Source: Planctomycetota bacterium (lineage in GTDB: Bacteria; Planctomycetota; SZUA-567). Taken from it: 8,790 bases of DNA. Shown here in pieces: positions 5,401 through 8,790 of the stretch. Positions within the stretch are counted from its first letter, which is position 1; every line of letters starts with the position of its first letter. Both the position numbers and the translations under genes were made by a program. Below the pieces are notes generated by a model, which was not told the DNA's origin, did not search any database, and was given only the letters and a program-made list of their open reading frames with translations. The stretch lies in contig JAJBTL010000121.1 in assembly GCA_020860865.1 (NCBI GenBank), forward strand, positions 1-8,790. The letters run 5' to 3'.

Positions 5401-6318
5401 CTACCGTCCGCGAACGCCGAGGCCGACGACATCGCGGAGATACTTGATGGTCCCGATGCAGGCTTCGATTTCTTTTTCGCGCGCTTCTTCAATCGACATG
5501 GTGCCGACTTCGCATTCGTTCTCGAGCGTGATCCGCTTCATCCGGGGCGAACGTTCGCGAAACTGCTGGACGATGTGGGCGCAGTCGATGTCGCCGGTGC
5601 CGACCGGCACGCCGATGGAATGAGTGCCGTTGTGGTCGATGCGGAGGGCATTGTCGCACAAGTGGCAGCAGTTGGCGTAGGGGATCATCTTCTCGACCGC
5701 CGATTCGACGCCTTCCAGGACGCAGAGGGGATTGATGGTGTCGATGCAGGCGCCGATACTCGGGTGGTCAAGCGCCTTCACCAGCCAGACGACCTCGTCC
5801 GCGTAGGTGTCGCAGTGGTTTTCGATGGACATGGTCATGCCGAGCTGTTCCATCAGGGGGATCGCCGCCCTAAACTTTTCGTAGCGGTCGGCCAACTGCA
5901 CCATGACCTTCGGGTGCATACAGGTGCCGTACAGCGGGCGCGGCCGTTCAATGTCGAGGCTGAACTTGACGAGGTCGGCGCCGATGGCTTCGGCGGTCCG
6001 GAGCGCACCTTCCACCGTGGCGTTGACCCGGGGGTCGCACGGCGCGTTGAAGGAGGCGTTCAGTTCGAGGTAGACGTTCTTGGCCTTGGCTTCGGCCTTG
6101 ATTTTGGCAAGATTCTCCGGCGTCATCGGCTCCAGGTCGACGTTGGTGACGTGGAGGCCGTCGAGGCCCCATTCCACCGCCCGGTCAATAAGCCAGAAAA
6201 TGTCCCTGACCTTTTCGAAGGCGTGTTCGCTGTCAAAGCCCCAGCTTTCACCAAAACCGCTCAGATGAAGAGTGTACGAGTGCATGCCAAGCGGCAGGTG
6301 CAGTCTGTCGTTGTTCAT
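5401..6318 (-). CDS. Sugar phosphate isomerase/epimerase, TIM-barrel (AP endonuclease family 2 fold)
   Basis: The 305-residue product belongs to the xylose-isomerase-like TIM-barrel family of divalent-metal sugar isomerases and epimerases. Probable metal ligands are in the expected order: Glu166 (SIENHCD), Asp193 (CIDTINP), His219 (CCHLCD) and Glu266 (ITLENE). The N-terminus LGMHSYTLHL and the strand GLDGLHVTNV also fit. Length is typical. The start at 6318 is preceded by AGAGGG 8 nt upstream on the minus strand. The gene follows the symporter gene by 20 nt on the same strand and ends before a strong terminator, so the two likely form one operon. A substrate cannot be assigned: the family includes hydroxypyruvate, tagatose, inosose and other isomerases or dehydratases. 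Confidence 0.88.
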   Translation of the reverse strand: MNNDRLHLPLGMHSYTLHLSGFGESWGFDSEHAFEKVRDIFWLIDRAVEWGLDGLHVTNVDLEPMTPENLAKIKAEAKAKNVYLELNASFNAPCDPRVNATVEGALRTAEAIGADLVKFSLDIERPRPLYGTCMHPKVMVQLADRYEKFRAAIPLMEQLGMTMSIENHCDTYADEVVWLVKALDHPSIGACIDTINPLCVLEGVESAVEKMIPYANCCHLCDNALRIDHNGTHSIGVPVGTGDIDCAHIVQQFRERSPRMKRITLENECEVGTMSIEEAREKEIEACIGTIKYLRDVVGLGVRGR

Positions 6319-6338
6319 TGCTTTTTCCCTCTTTTCGT

Positions 6339-7835
6339 TCAGGTGGACTGTTTTTCAGGAGCCGTTCTTTTCTCGGCTTCGAGGCGGGCTTCCTCTTCCG
6401 CCCGTTCCAGGGCTTCCTGTTCGGCTTTGTAGCGACGCGCGTAGCTACGAATCGATTCCTTGTTCAAATCCATCCAGACGTCGGCATTCTTGATGCCGAG
6501 TTTGTGCGGATTGAAATGCGGCTGCGGTTCACCGGCCCTGATCTGCGCCATATAGTCGTTGTAGACGCGGATGACGGTGGGGAAAAGGAAGATAAGGGCG
6601 ATGCCGTTGACCCAGATCATGAGGCCGAGGGCGATTTCACTGACGGCCCAGGCGGTGGCGGCGGTGACGTTGAACCAGGCGAAGAACATGAGGGGCTGGG
6701 CGATGCGGAGAACCCAGATCATCTTGTCGCGGGTCTTCTGGCTCTTGTTCCGGGCCAGGTAGGCGAGGCCGGATTCGCCTTCGTAGTAGTAGGCGACGGT
6801 TGTCGAGAAGGCGAAGAACAGGAGGGAGAAAGCGACAATGACACCGCCGAGGGACGGAAGGACGGTGTTACAGGCTTCCTGCACCCAGACGACGCCGGCG
6901 GTGGCGCTGGCGGCTTGTTCAGCCATGATGGGTGAACCGGTGCCGACGTACATGTAGGAGCCGTCGGGTCCGAGAACGTTGAAGCAGTTCGTGATGAGGA
7001 CCATGACGCCGGAGCAGATGCAGACGGTGACGTCGATGTAGACGGTGAAGGCGTTGATAAGGCCCTGTTCGGCCGGGTGCGGACTTTCGGCGGCGGCGGC
7101 CTGCGGCGGCGTTTCGCCCATGCCGGCGCCACTCGAGTTGACGGCGCGCTTGACGCCGTAGACCACGGCGCTGCCGAAGAGGCCGCCGTAGATGGAGTTC
7201 ATGCTGAAAGCACTGGAGATAACCAGTTCGATGACGCCGATGATCTTGTCGTAGTTGACGACGAGGATGATTATGGTCATGGCAAGGTACATGAGGGTCA
7301 TGACCGGGACGATGATGGTGGAGAATTTGGCGATACGGCGAACGCCGCCGGAGATGACCAGGAACAGAAGGACGGCAACGACCGCGCCGGACACGGCCGG
7401 CGGGATGCCCATGCTGTTCTGGAAGGCCATGCCGATGTTGTTGGCGCCGGCGCCACTGACGAAGAGGGGAACGGCGACGAGGGCGAGAAGGGCGAACACG
7501 ACGGCGAGGGGCCGCCAGCCGAGGCCGCTTTCGATATAATTGTAGGGGCCGCCACGGTACTGGCCGTCCTGGCGGACTTTGTAAAGTTGGCCAAGGCTGT
7601 TTTCGGCATAGGCGATGGCGGAGGTGATGAGGGAGGTGACGAGCATCCAAAACAGGGCGCCGGGGCCGCCGGCGAGGATGGCGACGCAGACGCCGCCGAT
7701 GTTACCGACGGCGACGCGGTAGGCCGCAACGGCGCAGAATGTCTGGAAAGGGGAAATACCTTCCTCGGAGCCGCCGCCGCCGGCGCGGAGAAGCTTGAAC
7801 TGGAGACGCCAGTTCCGGAGCGTGCCGAAACCCAT
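6339..7835 (-). CDS. AGCS-family sodium:alanine/glycine-type symporter, lacking its first membrane segment by frameshift
   Basis: The open frame encodes 498 residues of an integral membrane amino-acid:cation symporter of the AGCS family. Family landmarks are VAVGNIGGVCVAI, the signature region GGPGALFWM (residues 56-64 of this frame), the YAENSLGQLY and GGPYNYIESGLG stretches, SSGAGMGETPPQAAAAE, and about ten further hydrophobic segments. The C-terminal 30 residues are charged and probably helical and cytoplasmic. The ATG at 7835 has no ribosome site and starts inside the expected N-terminal region. The missing first membrane segment is encoded just upstream in another frame (7836-7933). Unless that frameshift is a sequencing error, the transporter made from here would be defective. 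It is the first gene of an operon with the isomerase/epimerase. The transported solute is not certain. Confidence 0.85.
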   Translation of the reverse strand: MGFGTLRNWRLQFKLLRAGGGGSEEGISPFQTFCAVAAYRVAVGNIGGVCVAILAGGPGALFWMLVTSLITSAIAYAENSLGQLYKVRQDGQYRGGPYNYIESGLGWRPLAVVFALLALVAVPLFVSGAGANNIGMAFQNSMGIPPAVSGAVVAVLLFLVISGGVRRIAKFSTIIVPVMTLMYLAMTIIILVVNYDKIIGVIELVISSAFSMNSIYGGLFGSAVVYGVKRAVNSSGAGMGETPPQAAAAESPHPAEQGLINAFTVYIDVTVCICSGVMVLITNCFNVLGPDGSYMYVGTGSPIMAEQAASATAGVVWVQEACNTVLPSLGGVIVAFSLLFFAFSTTVAYYYEGESGLAYLARNKSQKTRDKMIWVLRIAQPLMFFAWFNVTAATAWAVSEIALGLMIWVNGIALIFLFPTVIRVYNDYMAQIRAGEPQPHFNPHKLGIKNADVWMDLNKESIRSYARRYKAEQEALERAEEEARLEAEKRTAPEKQST

Positions 7836-7933
7836 GGCGACGCAGTAGGCGATACTGACAAAGAGAAGAAGTAGAATTACCGGTAACGCCCAGATATACC
7901 GTTCACCGTGTTGATAATATCACTTATGTTCAT
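7836..7933 (-). pseudogene. Out-of-frame 5' end of the AGCS symporter gene
   Basis: On the minus strand a proper start lies at 7933, preceded by AAAGAGGG. It reads MNISDIINTVNG, then in the same frame reaches TAA at 7879-7877. Shifting frame by one base at about 7898-7901 instead gives YIWALPVILLLLFVSIAYC and joins the main frame exactly at Met 7835. That sequence is the expected first membrane helix of an AGCS protein. Adding one base after GG (as GGN for Gly12) restores a 531-residue protein, normal for the family. I see this directly by translation. Whether it is a true mutation or an assembly error cannot be decided here. Confidence 0.8.
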
Positions 7934-7961
7934 AGTTACCCTCTTTCCTGACAATGGATTT

Positions 7962-8019
7962 TCAAGACTTTACCCCGGGTAGGTCGACAAAAAAATCGTG
8001 TCTGGCCATCCTCCTTCCT
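7962..8019 (-). other. Orphan strong Shine-Dalgarno with 15-codon reading frame upstream of the symporter
   Basis: On the minus strand AGGAAGGAGG (plus 8010-8019) is directly followed by ATG (8009-8007), opening a 15-codon frame (MARHDFFVDLPGVKS) ending in TGA at 7964-7962, 28 nt before the symporter start. The ribosome site is near-perfect, but zero spacing makes initiation at that ATG poor. It could be a leader peptide, a ribosome standby site or chance. Confidence 0.25.
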
Positions 8020-8173
8020 GTTACTTCGTGGTTAAAACGTAGTTCCCACGCAATTTCCGGAACGCCCTGACAGGCACAAAAAAAGAGAAATATCATTCGC
8101 ATTATTGCCCATGAGAATGATGAAGAATATTTGTTAATTCGTGCAGGAATACTGCATTGGCCGAGGAAGATAA

Positions 8174-8455
8174 ATCAGCGAATATGGCCGAAAAAAGGCG
8201 CCTTCGGCATCCTGACGACACACCACGTCCGCACCGCGAAGGGATCGTTGTCCGCGTCGCGGCAGGACGTACTTTAGGGGTGTATCGCTGATAAATCCGC
8301 TACCGAGTGAGGGCGAAGCCGGAGCTGTCTGGTCAGGAGTTTCTGAAGCGGATTCTGAAGCAACCATGTTCTTGTGACGACGCATCGTCAAAGGCGGTTG
8401 CCGGAGAAGGAAGTTCCCGAAGCGGTGATGATGGATATTTTTCTTCACCGCTTCG
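8174..8455. ncRNA. Series of stable hairpins in a 558-nt gap, possible RNA
   Basis: The gap 7934-8491 lacks a convincing protein gene but holds an ordered set of complementary segments. ATCAGCGA (8174-8181) closes with TCGCTGAT (8285-8292), enclosing GCCGAA/TTCGGC (8187-8208) and a long arm built from 8220-8224/8279-8283, 8225-8230/8265-8270 and 8234-8239/8257-8262. Next are AATCCGCT/AGCGGATT (8294-8301 with 8347-8354), GCAACC/GGTTGC (8360-8365 with 8396-8401) enclosing TGACGA/TCGTCA (8375-8390), and an 11-bp hairpin 8418-8428 with 8445-8455. Strand cannot be set because the pairs are all Watson-Crick. No T-run follows any stem on either strand in terminator position. It may be an RNA gene, a leader of the symporter operon, or the 3' end of the activase mRNA. 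Confidence 0.35.
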
Positions 8456-8491
8456 AGTTACTGCGAATTTCTATTACAACGTACGGAAAAT

Positions 8492-8790
8492 TTAGATTAC
8501 ATTTCTCACATAGGCCCGGACCAGATCGCGGCTTTCTTCCATCTGTTCCGCGTCCGGGGACCGGACGTCTTCCAACGGATACGGCCGGCCGAGTTTCTGG
8601 TAGGTGTCGACGCCGAGGCGGTGGTAGGGAAGAAGCTGGACATGATCCAGGTTTTCCAGATTCGCCAAAAACGCGCCGGTGGCGTGGAGCGTCTTCGAAT
8701 CGTCGTTCACGCCGGGGATGACCGGTATCCGGACGACAAGCCTGACCTGGTAGTGCCGGGCTTGTTCGTCGACACGGACCAGGTTTTCCT
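8492..8790 (-). CDS. Glycyl-radical-enzyme activase (PFL-activating-enzyme family), C-terminal part
   Basis: The frame runs off the right edge of the window, leaving about 99 C-terminal codons. The visible part contains VRIPVIPGVNDDSK, then VQLLPYHRLG and the ending LGRPYPLEDV, the conserved C-terminal region of radical SAM activases such as pyruvate formate-lyase activating enzyme and its relatives. These use S-adenosylmethionine and a 4Fe-4S cluster to install the glycyl radical on a partner enzyme and work only without oxygen. The cysteine cluster motif lies upstream, outside the window, so I cannot tell whether this is a PFL activase or one for another glycyl radical enzyme (for example choline, glycerol or hydroxyphenylacetate types). 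A GTG within this frame at 8710 is an internal Val codon, not a start. The stop is TAA at 8494-8492. Confidence 0.85.
   Translation of the reverse strand, partial: ENLVRVDEQARHYQVRLVVRIPVIPGVNDDSKTLHATGAFLANLENLDHVQLLPYHRLGVDTYQKLGRPYPLEDVRSPDAEQMEESRDLVRAYVRNVI

Noticed and set aside
5359..6432. 357-residue plus-strand frame across the isomerase/epimerase
   Set aside because: It is antisense to a gene with clear metal-ligand motifs and a terminator in the right place. The predicted protein is Asp/Val/Gly-rich and low in complexity.
7934..8110. Glycine riboswitch upstream of the AGCS symporter
   Set aside because: Such symporter genes are often glycine-riboswitch controlled, so I looked for the conserved core, but none of its motifs is present in this leader.
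8077..8126. Hairpin ATCATTC/GAATGAT followed on the minus strand by a seven-T run
   Set aside because: The stem is only 7 bp, AT-rich and separated from the T-run by 7 nt around a 16-nt loop, too weak to call a terminator.
8134..8448. 104-residue minus-strand frame in the right-hand gap
   Set aside because: It has no recognisable domain and covers the hairpin cluster. I could not exclude it fully, but the base pairing is the stronger signal.
8307..8721. Plus-strand frames of 62 and 115 residues
   Set aside because: The longer one runs antisense into the glycyl-radical activase, whose conserved C-terminal motifs are clear; neither has a domain or a convincing ribosome site.
1..8790. CRISPR arrays, tRNA or rRNA genes, and transposase genes
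   Set aside because: No regularly spaced repeat array, no tRNA TΨC-arm consensus with a matching acceptor, no rRNA-like conserved stretch and no transposase or integrase motif was found by reading both strands.

Overview
The window looks like a stretch of chromosome from a moderately GC-rich anaerobic or facultative bacterium. The support is strong Shine-Dalgarno sites before most genes, short intercistronic gaps, a glycyl-radical-enzyme activase, and several small-carbon and sugar metabolism genes. I cannot name the lineage from sequence alone. Protein-level annotations are secure at family level; substrates are not.

Left part, + strand (1-3658): a SorC-type sugar-responsive regulator, a 247-nt gap with hairpins and repeated TTTCTAAAA/TTTTAGAAA boxes, a stand-alone catalytic domain of a 2-oxoacid dehydrogenase acyltransferase (no lipoyl domain), and an FGGY-family sugar kinase. 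They plausibly form one carbohydrate-responsive locus, with the regulator sensing a sugar phosphate.

Middle (3659-5230): about 450 nt without a credible protein gene. It holds an apparent promoter and a highly structured RNA candidate (about 3740-3966) made of a closing stem, two short hairpins and one long, nearly fully paired arm. A further paired domain (3976-4067) follows, then a SLOG/DUF1273 (YpsA-like) gene. The RNA plus SLOG gene is the most interesting unit. Its fold resembles a retron msr-msd, but no reverse transcriptase is present. The SLOG gene meets a convergent GNAT acetyltransferase stop-to-stop with no spacer.

Right part, - strand (5323-8790): a putative operon of an AGCS sodium:alanine-type symporter followed 20 nt later by a TIM-barrel sugar phosphate isomerase/epimerase, ending in a strong intrinsic terminator. 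The symporter gene carries an apparent single-base deletion near its 5' end that separates the proper start and first membrane segment from the rest. Upstream lie 558 nt without a convincing protein gene, containing a second series of hairpins (8174-8455). The window ends inside the C-terminal part of a glycyl-radical-enzyme activase.
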